A DNA stretch of 64,000 bases, taken from contig JAFUNK010000023.1 of the NCBI GenBank assembly GCA_017482205.1, forward strand, positions 1 through 64,000. Reading direction: 5' to 3'. Each line of letters begins with the position of its first letter. The first letter of the stretch is position 1. This document shows, one piece after another, positions 24,594-31,798 of this stretch. The position numbers and the translations under genes are program-made. The DNA is from Lachnospiraceae bacterium. GTDB lineage: Bacteria > Bacillota > Clostridia > Lachnospirales > Lachnospiraceae. The notes below the pieces were generated by a model that ran no database searches, was not told the DNA's origin, and saw nothing but the letters and a program-made list of their open reading frames with translations.

Positions 24594-25046
24594 ATGAATG
24601 CAATAATCAGGGCTATGACCCCAGAAGATAAAGAAACTGTTATAGAGATGATGCGTACATTTTACACTTCCCCTGCGGTATTAAGCAACGGGTCCGAAGA
24701 AATCTATGCAAGAGATGTAGACAATTGTGTAGGGGACTGTCCTTTTTTGGAAGGTTACGTTTTTGAAGCTTCCGGTGAAACAATAGGATATGCCATGTTG
24801 GCCAAAAGCTTTTCCACTGAGTTTGGAAAACCCTGCATCTGGATAGAAGATTTGTATATCAAAGAAGCATACCGGAATCAGGGCATCGGCAGCAGGTTTT
24901 TTGCATTTGTAGAAGAAAAGTACCCGAATGTATTGTTTATGCTGGAGGTAGAAGCCGAAAACCGGCAGGCCATCCAGGCCTATGAAAAGAACGGCTACGA
25001 AGTCTTTCCATATATGGAAATGAAAAAAGACAGTAGAAGCGTTTAG
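24594..25046 (+). CDS. GNAT family N-acetyltransferase
   Basis: The 150-residue GNAT protein has IRAMTPEDKETVIEMMRTFY at the start, the strand IWIEDLYIKEAYR followed by the acetyl-CoA loop NQGIGSRFF, and VEAENRQAIQAYEKNGYEVF at the end. It starts 18 bases after the fusion hydrolase gene with AAAAGGAGCAACC as ribosome binding site, so it may share its transcript. The palindromic element at 25171-25339 lies downstream and may end transcription. The substrate is unknown. Confidence 0.85.
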   Translation: MNAIIRAMTPEDKETVIEMMRTFYTSPAVLSNGSEEIYARDVDNCVGDCPFLEGYVFEASGETIGYAMLAKSFSTEFGKPCIWIEDLYIKEAYRNQGIGSRFFAFVEEKYPNVLFMLEVEAENRQAIQAYEKNGYEVFPYMEMKKDSRSV

Positions 25047-25170
25047 AAGGAGAGAATTGTGGACTCCATCATCACAGCCCACAGAAACAGATAAAACAGA
25101 GCTGGCAAAGAAATTAGAGGAATCTTTTTAGGATAATTTTCGGTTAGCAATATCTGGGATTTTGTATATA

Positions 25171-25339
25171 TAGGTAATGTAGAATATAAATCCGGCAGTT
25201 TTCTTTATACACCGAAGACACTTGGGAAACGTCGGCACTTGGTTTGCGTATTTTGCAAACCTAGTACCGTTACGTTTTCCGGGAGCGAGAGCGAGTCTGA
25301 GGGTAAAAGAAAACTGCCGGATATTGTATTCTGTACCTA
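25171..25339. repeat. 169-bp interrupted palindrome, MITE- or REP-like intergenic element
   Basis: Outer arms 25171-25207 and 25304-25339 are near-perfect inverted repeats: TAGGTA/TACCTA, AGAATA/TATTCT and a 17-base uninterrupted match from ATCCGGCAG through TTTTCTTT. Inside, GGAAACG/CGTTTTCC and ACTTGGTTTGC/GCAAACCTAGT (25237-25265) form a second long hairpin around GTATTTT. The interior CACCGAAGACACTTGG and GCGAGAGCGAGTCTGAGGG are more GC-rich than the flanks. The element encodes nothing and lies between convergent genes. It could be a non-autonomous transposable repeat, a structured transcript end, or both. Copy number elsewhere in the genome cannot be seen. Confidence 0.7.
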
Positions 25340-25353
25340 TCTATTCAAAATAC

Positions 25354-26910
25354 CTAAAACAATTTTGTAGTCCATTTGGTGCAATCCCACACATCCGTAG
25401 CCCAGCCTTCGTAGAAGTCCGGCTCGTGGCACACCATTAAGATACTGCCTTTGTAGGCCTGTAATGCACGTTTCAGTTCATCTTTAGCGTCCACGTCCAA
25501 ATGGTTGGTGGGCTCGTCCAAAAGCAGAATATTGGATTCGCGGTTAATCAGTTTACAGAGGCGTACCTTTGCCTGCTCACCACCGCTTAAAACCTTTACC
25601 TTGCTTTCGATGTGCTTGGTGGTAAGTCCGCATTTGGCAAGGGCGGAACGTACTTCATACTGGGTCATGGAAGGGAACTCCTGCCAGATTTCTTCCAGAC
25701 AGGTGGTTTCGATGCCGGGAGCCATTTCCTGCTCAAAGTAACCAATGTGCAGGTAGTCACCCTGTTCCACACTACCGGAAACCGGGGGAATCAGCCCCAG
25801 AATACTCTTTAACAAAGTAGTTTTACCGATACCGTTGGAACCGATCAAAGCAATCTTCTGGCCTCTTTCCATCGCCAGGTTTAAAGGAGTGGAAAGGGGC
25901 TCGTCATAACCGATAACCAAATCGGAAGTCTGGAAAATATAGCGGCCCGGGGTGTGTGCTTCCTTGAAGTTGAATTCCGGCTTGGGTTTTTCCCCTGCCA
26001 GTTCAATCACATCCATCTTATCCAACTTCTTCTGGCGGGACATGGCCATGTTACGGGTAGCCACACGGGCTTTGTTACGGGCCACGAAGTCTTTTAAGTC
26101 GGCAATTTCTTTCTGCTGTCTATTGTAGGCAGCCTCTAACTGTGCCTGCTTCATGGCATAGACTTCCTGGAATTTATCATAGTCGCCCACGTAGCGGTTC
26201 AACTCCTGATTGTCCATATGGTAAATCAGGTTGATAACGCTGTTTAAGAAAGGAATGTCGTGGGAAATCAGGATAAAGGCATTTTCATATTCATTTAAAT
26301 AACGGGTCAGCCAGTTGATATGCTCCACGTCCAAATAGTTGGTAGGCTCGTCCAAAAGCAGGATATCCGGCTTTTCCAACAAAAGCTTACCCAGTAAAAC
26401 CTTGGTACGCTGGCCACCGCTTAAATCAGTCACGTCTTTGTCCAGGCCTAAGTCCAAAAGACCCAGCGCACGGGCAACTTCCTCCACCTTGGAATCAATC
26501 ATATAAAAATCGTGCATGGTAAGTAAATCCTGGATGGTTCCCAGTTCTTCCATGTAATTTTCCAGTTCTTCCGGAGTAGCATCTCCCATTTTGTCGCAGA
26601 TTTCATTCATCTGACTTTCCATTTCGAATAAAAAGTCAAAAGCAGAAGATAATACCTGACGGATGGTCATACCTTTTTCCAAAACGGTATGCTGGTCCAA
26701 GTAACCTACGCGGACATTTTTTGCCCACTCAATTTTACCCTCATCGGGCATAAGCTTTCCGGTAATAATATTCATAAAAGTAGATTTGCCTTCGCCGTTG
26801 GCACCGATTAAGCCAATGTGCTCACCTTTTAAGAGGCGGAAGGATACATCATTAAAAATCGCACGGTCACCAAAACCGTGGGTTAAGTGTTCTACATTTA
26901 AAATACTCAT
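25354..26910 (-). CDS. ABC-F family ATPase (YbiT/YkpA-like)
   Basis: The 518-residue protein has two fused nucleotide-binding domains and no membrane helices: Walker A GANGEGKST and GSNGIGKTT, signatures LSGGQRTK and LSGGEQAK, Walker B LLLDEPTNYLD and LLLDEPTNHLD. The linker between them is a charged helical hairpin (KQAQLEAAYNRQQKEIADLKDFVARNKARVATRNMAMS) of the translational ABC-F type. Such proteins bind the ribosomal E site. This one resembles YbiT/YkpA rather than the long-linker antibiotic-resistance members. It has its own promoter at 27006-27035 and ends 15 bases from the palindromic element. Confidence 0.92.
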   Translation of the reverse strand: MSILNVEHLTHGFGDRAIFNDVSFRLLKGEHIGLIGANGEGKSTFMNIITGKLMPDEGKIEWAKNVRVGYLDQHTVLEKGMTIRQVLSSAFDFLFEMESQMNEICDKMGDATPEELENYMEELGTIQDLLTMHDFYMIDSKVEEVARALGLLDLGLDKDVTDLSGGQRTKVLLGKLLLEKPDILLLDEPTNYLDVEHINWLTRYLNEYENAFILISHDIPFLNSVINLIYHMDNQELNRYVGDYDKFQEVYAMKQAQLEAAYNRQQKEIADLKDFVARNKARVATRNMAMSRQKKLDKMDVIELAGEKPKPEFNFKEAHTPGRYIFQTSDLVIGYDEPLSTPLNLAMERGQKIALIGSNGIGKTTLLKSILGLIPPVSGSVEQGDYLHIGYFEQEMAPGIETTCLEEIWQEFPSMTQYEVRSALAKCGLTTKHIESKVKVLSGGEQAKVRLCKLINRESNILLLDEPTNHLDVDAKDELKRALQAYKGSILMVCHEPDFYEGWATDVWDCTKWTTKLF

Positions 26911-27005
26911 AAGTGCTCCTTGTTAAAGTAGTTGAAACCAATAATTACTCCATTTGTAACTGTTTGGGTAAGTGGCTTTCAAACCAATATAATTGCAACA
27001 ACAAG

Positions 27006-27035
27006 AGTATAGCATGGTAAATTTACAGGTTGCAA
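27006..27035 (-). promoter_or_regulatory. Sigma-A promoter for the ABC-F gene
   Basis: On the minus strand TTGCAA (27035-27030) is followed after 18 bases by TATACT (27011-27006). Confidence 0.55.
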
Positions 27036-27089
27036 TCCCTAAAAGACATTGAGGTTATAAATTCTTAAGAAACTTTAGATATTTCTAAC

Positions 27090-27118
27090 GAGACAGTACA
27101 GTATTTACATGTTATGAT
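27090..27118 (+). promoter_or_regulatory. Possible promoter for the DUF4358-MBOAT-DHHW cluster
   Basis: TATGAT (27113-27118) is preceded, after a 17-base spacer, by GAGACA (27090-27095), a weak -35. The -10 context (TGTTATGATGTAT) is identical over 13 bases to the one before the gene at 33568. Confidence 0.4.
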
Positions 27119-27193
27119 GTATGTACCAATAAAAATCAGGGAATACTGGGAATAAAATCCGGTTTCCGGAAATTTTTATTAAACTATGGTACA

Positions 27194-27207
27194 GCCATAT
27201 ATATGGC
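27194..27207. promoter_or_regulatory. 14-bp perfect palindrome beside the DUF4358 ribosome binding site
   Basis: GCCATATATATGGC lies six bases before GAGAGGAG (27213-27220). It may be an operator or a hairpin influencing translation; nothing else supports either role. Confidence 0.35.
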
Positions 27208-27223
27208 AGAATGAGAGGAGATT

Positions 27224-27856
27224 ATGAAAAAATTAGCAGTGTTGATGCTGGCAATGGTGATGTCAGTATCCGTAGTTGCCTGTGGCGGCAATGATACGAA
27301 TGATAACAATGGTACAAGTGCAGGGACTGAAAGTGGAACAAATGAGGATGCTGCACAAGGCGGTTCCACAGAAAATGATAATGGTGCAGAGGACGGAAGT
27401 GTTTTTGGCGATGTGTCCATGGCAGATTTAAAGGCAGCAGTAACAGATATTTTGGGAGAAAATTACTGGCCGGCAATGGCGCTGGATGCACAAATGCTTT
27501 CCGATATGTGCGGTATTACTGAAGATATGTATGATGATTTTCTGGCTGAAATGCCTATGATGAGTGCACATATCGATACTATGATTATTGTGAAAGCAAA
27601 AGAAGGACAGGTAGAAGCAGTGGAAGAAGCACTGAATACTTACAGAGACAGTCTGGTAGAAAACAGTTTGTATCCTTCCCATGTAGCAAAGTCTCAGGCT
27701 TCCCGCATTGAAGTTTTTGACAATTATGTATGCTTTGTTTTACTTGGTGGAGATACCACTTCCGTAGAAGAACAGGGCGAAGAAGCTGTTATTACTTACT
27801 GTCAGGAAGAAAATGAAAAGGCAATAGATGCTATTCGTACTGCTCTTACAGAATAA
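27224..27856 (+). CDS. DUF4358 domain-containing lipoprotein
   Basis: The 210-residue protein has a lipoprotein signal with lipobox VVAC (Cys20), then an Asn/Gly/Thr/Glu-rich low-complexity linker to about residue 62. The DUF4358 domain follows: MALDAQMLSDMCGITEDMYDDFLAEMPMMSAHIDTMIIVKAKEGQVEAVEEALNTYRD. DUF4358 lipoproteins usually sit beside an MBOAT acyltransferase and a DHHW protein, exactly as here. They are therefore likely to belong to an envelope O-acylation machine on the outside of the cell, though no mechanism is known. Confidence 0.85.
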   Translation: MKKLAVLMLAMVMSVSVVACGGNDTNDNNGTSAGTESGTNEDAAQGGSTENDNGAEDGSVFGDVSMADLKAAVTDILGENYWPAMALDAQMLSDMCGITEDMYDDFLAEMPMMSAHIDTMIIVKAKEGQVEAVEEALNTYRDSLVENSLYPSHVAKSQASRIEVFDNYVCFVLLGGDTTSVEEQGEEAVITYCQEENEKAIDAIRTALTE

Positions 27857-27946
27857 TCTTTTGGGCGGATGACCGCTATCAATATCGAAAAGTGAAGAAG
27901 CCTTCTGTTCGTAGAGGCGGAAAGATAATTTCCGGAGGAAGAAGAA

Positions 27947-29395
27947 ATGGTATTTTCCGGTTTACTCTTTTTATTTCGGTTTTTACCGATATTCTTAATT
28001 TGTTACTTTGTGGCTCCGAAGAGGATGAGAAATCTCATCCTCTTTTTAGGGAGCCTTGTTTTTTATGCATGGGGAGAGCCGGTTTATGTAGTACTTATGC
28101 TATTCTCCACAGTATCCGATTATGTACATGGACTTCTGATTGAAAGATTTCGGCACAAATCCGGTGCGGCAAAGGCATTGTTAGTTTCTTCCATTATTAT
28201 CAATTTAGGCATGTTGGGATTTTTCAAATATGCGGATTTTCTGATTACCAATATCAATGCGTTGACAGGTGCGGATATTAAAAGTTTGAATTTGGCATTA
28301 CCCATTGGTATTTCCTTTTATACCTTTCAGACCATGTCTTACAGCATCGATGTATACAGAGGGCAGGTGAAGGCACAGAAAAACTTACTGGATTTTGGTG
28401 TGTTTGTTTCCATGTTCCCACAACTGATTGCAGGACCCATTGTTAAGTATAAAGATGTGGCTGAGCAGTTGAAAGAGCGAAAAGCTTCGCTTGAGGATAT
28501 GGCAGCAGGTGCCCGTCGTTTTACCATTGGTTTGGGTAAAAAGGTACTTTTAGCAAATAATATCGGACAGCTTTTTACCACAGTATCGGGAATGGGTGAT
28601 GCAGAACTTACTACCGGTATGGCATGGTTGGGTGTACTGGCTTATGCATTCCAGATTTATTTTGACTTTTCCGGTTACTCGGATATGGCTATTGGTCTGG
28701 GACGTATCATGGGCTTTCACTTCCCCGAAAACTTTAATTATCCCTACATTTCCACCAGTATTACCGAATTCTGGAGACGTTGGCATATGACTCTCAGCAG
28801 TTGGTTCAGGGAATATGTATATATTCCGCTGGGTGGCAACCGCAAAGGACTGGCCCGACAGCTTTTGAATATTTTGGTGGTATGGTCCCTTACCGGTATC
28901 TGGCATGGTGCAGGATGGAATTTCCTGCTGTGGGGTATGTGGTTTGCGGTATTTTTGATATTAGAAAAGGTTTTTCTTGGTAAAATCCTTACAAAAATTC
29001 CTAAGGTCTTTGGCTGGCTATATGCCATGGTAGTGGTGCTCTTTGGCTGGTGTTTCTTCTCACTGGAACAGACAGACAGAATAGTGCTGTTTCTCAAAGC
29101 CATGTTAGGCTTTGGAGAAGCAGGACTTGTCAATGAAAATACCTTGTACACGTTCTCGAATTATTGGGTATTATTTATGATTTTATGTGTGGCAGCCCTG
29201 CCCGTGGGAAAAAAGGCAGTAGAATGGTTGAAAGAAAAAGCAGAGACTGTTGTAAAGGCACATAAAGGCGGCAACATAGTTTTGCAGATTGGACTGGATG
29301 TAGTTGAAAAATTATTTTTAGTAGTGATATTGATTTTATCTATCGCAAATATTGTGGATGCGTCCTACAATCCGTTTTTATATTTTAGATTCTGA
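27947..29395 (+). CDS. MBOAT family membrane-bound O-acyltransferase (AlgI/DltB-like)
   Basis: The 482-residue polytopic protein has the AlgI-type motifs LPIGISFYTFQTMSYSIDVYRGQ, FPQLIAGPIVKYKDV, IYFDFSGYSDMAIGLGRIMGFHFPENFNYPY and SITEFWRRWHMTLSSWFREYVYIPLGGNR. The catalytic histidine region is WSLTGIWHGAGWNF. It should transfer an acyl (acetyl) group across the membrane to an extracellular glycan. Partners are the DUF4358 lipoprotein upstream and the DHHW protein 80 bases downstream, which probably completes the transfer. GGAGGAAGAAG precedes the start. Confidence 0.95.
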   Translation: MVFSGLLFLFRFLPIFLICYFVAPKRMRNLILFLGSLVFYAWGEPVYVVLMLFSTVSDYVHGLLIERFRHKSGAAKALLVSSIIINLGMLGFFKYADFLITNINALTGADIKSLNLALPIGISFYTFQTMSYSIDVYRGQVKAQKNLLDFGVFVSMFPQLIAGPIVKYKDVAEQLKERKASLEDMAAGARRFTIGLGKKVLLANNIGQLFTTVSGMGDAELTTGMAWLGVLAYAFQIYFDFSGYSDMAIGLGRIMGFHFPENFNYPYISTSITEFWRRWHMTLSSWFREYVYIPLGGNRKGLARQLLNILVVWSLTGIWHGAGWNFLLWGMWFAVFLILEKVFLGKILTKIPKVFGWLYAMVVVLFGWCFFSLEQTDRIVLFLKAMLGFGEAGLVNENTLYTFSNYWVLFMILCVAALPVGKKAVEWLKEKAETVVKAHKGGNIVLQIGLDVVEKLFLVVILILSIANIVDASYNPFLYFRF

Positions 29396-29475
29396 TGGGA
29401 TATCAAAAGTTTTTGAAGGAAAAGGTATAGAGTATTTGGTAACACATACGATATTTTATCGGGAAGGAGGTTTTT

Positions 29476-30681
29476 ATGAAAAAAGTAAGTGCAGTAATTA
29501 CGCTTCTATTGTTAGGCGGACTGATTTTGGGACTGTCCGTAGCAGATTTTTTCACAAAAGACAGGATGTATTCTGAATATGAGAACCGTATGCTTGCGCA
29601 GAAGCCGAACTTTAGTATGGAGACTCTATTTTCCGGTAGTTTTTCCGAGGATTATGAGAATTATATTACGGATCAGTTTACAGGCAGGGATAATTGGATT
29701 TTCATAAAGACCGTGACCGATGTAGCACTGGGTAAAAAAGAGGTAAACGGAGTTTATCTGGCAAAGGACGGGACACTGATACAAAAGCATGCACCAGAGG
29801 ATATTGATGAGGAAGAAGTAGAAAAAAAGCTTGCTTTGTTAAAGGAGTTGTTTAACTGGCAGGAAGACCGGGAGGATATTGGTAGTTTTTATGTAATGAC
29901 AATTCCTACGGCGGATAATATTCTGACAGAAAAACTACCCGACTATGCACCGGTATACTCTCAGGCAGATTTTATCAATCAGGTAAAAGAAACCGTAGGG
30001 GAAACACATGTTATAGATGTGCAGGAAACTCTGAATACCCACAAAGAAGAAAAGATTTATTACGGAACGGACCACCATTGGACGACGCTGGGTGCTTATT
30101 ACGGATATCGGGAGTGGGCAGCAACTTTAGGTGTGGAGCCTGTGGATTATGAGGTGGATGTGGTATCCACGAATTTCCTTGGCACCATGCATTCGCAGGC
30201 GAGAGTTCTGGTGGAGCCGGATACTATTGAGGCATATATACCGCAGGTGCTGCGGGGGAATGCAGGTATGATAGATGTCGGAACAGGCGAAGATGCAGGA
30301 AATCCGGGAGCAGGTAATGCCATGCAGGTTTATTATGACCTTTCCGAAGAAAGCCACAACACTTTATATGAGCCCAAATATCTGGACACCAAAAACCAGT
30401 ACGGCTATTTTTTGGATGACAATCATCCTTTTATTGAGATTAACACCGGAGTAACGGATGAAGAAGCAAAGGGGAAGACACTCTTTATTTTAAAGGATTC
30501 TTATGCAAACTGCTTTGTACCGTTTTTAACAGAGCATTATGAAACCATTTATGTAATGGATTTGCGATATTTCCACGGTAAATTGTTTCCTTTTATGGAA
30601 GAATATGCAACAGAAGGAAATATGGACATACTGGTGCTTTACAATGTGATTCATTTTATTGAGGAGTTCCAGTATTATTAA
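29476..30681 (+). CDS. DHHW family protein (AlgX/SGNH-like O-acetylation partner)
   Basis: The 401-residue protein has an N-terminal signal/anchor (VITLLLLGGLILGLSVADFF) and an extracytoplasmic domain. The latter contains YENRMLAQKPNFS, DQFTGRDNWI and the family-defining GTDHHWTTLGAYYGYREWA. A later ILKDSYANCFVPFLTEHYETIYVMDLRYF supplies the serine region typical of SGNH/AlgX-like enzymes. In alginate and related systems such proteins receive the acyl group from the MBOAT and place it on the polymer. Here the acceptor glycan is unknown. GGGAAGGAGG precedes the start. Confidence 0.9.
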   Translation: MKKVSAVITLLLLGGLILGLSVADFFTKDRMYSEYENRMLAQKPNFSMETLFSGSFSEDYENYITDQFTGRDNWIFIKTVTDVALGKKEVNGVYLAKDGTLIQKHAPEDIDEEEVEKKLALLKELFNWQEDREDIGSFYVMTIPTADNILTEKLPDYAPVYSQADFINQVKETVGETHVIDVQETLNTHKEEKIYYGTDHHWTTLGAYYGYREWAATLGVEPVDYEVDVVSTNFLGTMHSQARVLVEPDTIEAYIPQVLRGNAGMIDVGTGEDAGNPGAGNAMQVYYDLSEESHNTLYEPKYLDTKNQYGYFLDDNHPFIEINTGVTDEEAKGKTLFILKDSYANCFVPFLTEHYETIYVMDLRYFHGKLFPFMEEYATEGNMDILVLYNVIHFIEEFQYY

Positions 30682-30740
30682 GATGCAAACAATAGTGTTT
30701 TGAAGTTATTAAGTTTTTGAAAATTTTTTTCAAAATTTAG

Positions 30741-30770
30741 TTGACTTATATACCTACTATGGAATATACT
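30741..30770 (+). promoter_or_regulatory. Sigma-A promoter of the AbiF-linked RNA and gene
   Basis: TTGACT (30741-30746), an 18-base spacer and TATACT (30765-30770). The expected start, about 30777, lies just before the hairpin at 30783. Confidence 0.65.
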
Positions 30771-30776
30771 AATTTT

Positions 30777-30830
30777 AACAGAACCCGACACGCCTCTCAT
30801 TATGATGCGGACCACGTCGGGTCAATTTTA
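30777..30830 (+). ncRNA. Candidate AbiF-associated structured RNA
   Basis: ACCCGAC (30783-30789) pairs with GTCGGGT (30816-30822), a GC-rich stem in an AT-rich intergenic region. It encloses 26 bases with a possible inner CGC/GCG pairing, and CAATTTTATTATT follows. The element begins right after a good promoter and ends about 25 bases before the Abi_2/AbiF gene. Conserved noncoding RNAs next to abiF genes have been described, including as antitoxin-like partners. Whether this RNA matches those models needs a covariance search. Confidence 0.55.
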
Positions 30831-30847
30831 TTATTAAGGAGAAATGG

Positions 30848-31726
30848 ATGGAAGAACGAAAGAAACATCAACCGCCCTTATCTCTTGATGAACAGATAGC
30901 AAATCTAAAATCACTGGGTCTTATCATCGAGGATGAAAACGAGGCAAAACGAATTCTAAACGATATTTCTTATTTTCGCTTAATCAAAGGTTACAGTCCC
31001 AATTTAAAAGAGAAAAATGGTACATATCACAATTTGGTCACTTTTGATGACATCAAGCAATTATATTTATTCAACGCCAATTTCCGGCAAGCTATATTTC
31101 CACAAATTGAAAAGATAGAAATTAATGTCAGGTGTCGTATTTCTAATTATATCGCTGAAAAATATGGAATATTTGGCTATAAAGATTCAAACAATTTCGT
31201 AAGTCAGAACTATCATCAACAGTTTCTTTTAAATATTAGTCAGGAGTTACATCGTAACGCAAAGTCCCCATTTGTAAAAAATTTTCAGGAAAATTATGAG
31301 GGTGGAGATTTACCCATTTATGCTTTAGTGGAAATATTTAGTTTCGGAACTTTATCTAAATTTTATAAAAACATGAAAAACGAAGATAAAAAAGAAGTTG
31401 CAAGGACTTTTGAAGTAGGGTATCTGTTTTTGGAAAGTTGGTTGGAAGCAATTTCTTATGTACGCAATATCTGTGCCCATTACGGAAGGCTATATAATGC
31501 AAAATTGGTCAAAAGACCATCCATATATAAAGAATATACTGCTAGCGGAATTGTGAATTACAAAGTGTTTGCAGTCTTGTTGTGTATGAAGCAGCTTTTA
31601 AATGGGGATACTCATTGGAATTTGTTTGTGGATGAGGTGGACATGCTTATTGATAAATATGAGGAAGTAGACATTAAAACGATGGGTTTTCCCGATAACT
31701 GGAAGAGGTTGTTGGCGGTAGGATGA
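30848..31726 (+). CDS. AbiF/AbiD-type abortive infection protein (Abi_2, HEPN ribonuclease fold)
   Basis: The 292-residue protein has the Abi_2 layout: LSLDEQIANLKSLGL, then ILNDISYFRLIKGY, FDDIKQLYLFNANFRQAIFPQIEKIEINVRCRISNYIAEKYG, and the HEPN catalytic motif R206-NICA-H211 in YVRNICAHYGRLYNA. HEPN proteins of this type are ribonucleases, and AbiF members are reported to act in phage defence with a noncoding RNA and to be related to Cas13 ancestors. Start ATG 30848 follows AAGGAG; ATG 30844 is out of frame. The gene stands alone, bounded by a strong terminator that begins within its stop codon. Confidence 0.9.
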   Translation: MEERKKHQPPLSLDEQIANLKSLGLIIEDENEAKRILNDISYFRLIKGYSPNLKEKNGTYHNLVTFDDIKQLYLFNANFRQAIFPQIEKIEINVRCRISNYIAEKYGIFGYKDSNNFVSQNYHQQFLLNISQELHRNAKSPFVKNFQENYEGGDLPIYALVEIFSFGTLSKFYKNMKNEDKKEVARTFEVGYLFLESWLEAISYVRNICAHYGRLYNAKLVKRPSIYKEYTASGIVNYKVFAVLLCMKQLLNGDTHWNLFVDEVDMLIDKYEEVDIKTMGFPDNWKRLLAVG

Positions 31727-31766
31727 AAATACCCGGATCGCAGAGTTAGGATCCGGGTATTTTCAT
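31723..31766. terminator. Bidirectional terminator between abiF-like and flotillin genes
   Basis: A perfect 17-bp stem, ATGAAAATACCCGGATC (31723-31739) with its reverse complement at 31750-31766, closes a 10-base loop. The stop codon of the plus-strand gene lies in the 5' arm. Confidence 0.9.
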
Positions 31767-31798
31767 ATCATATGTATTTGCAAATCTGCATTACGGGA

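Larger units (their letters stand above)
26911..27223. other. Divergent intergenic region (313 bp)
   Basis: The region separates the ABC-F gene (minus) from the DUF4358 lipoprotein gene (plus). It holds a good minus-strand promoter (27006-27035), a weaker plus-strand promoter (27090-27118) and a 14-bp perfect palindrome next to the lipoprotein ribosome binding site (27194-27207). The ABC-F leader is about 90 bases and contains no leader peptide I can support. Confidence 0.6.

Noticed and set aside
25057-25131. Short frame starting TTG behind AGAAGGAGAG (24 codons)
   Set aside because: The ribosome binding site is good, but spacing is tight, the peptide is short and matches no family I know. 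It may be a remnant or chance.
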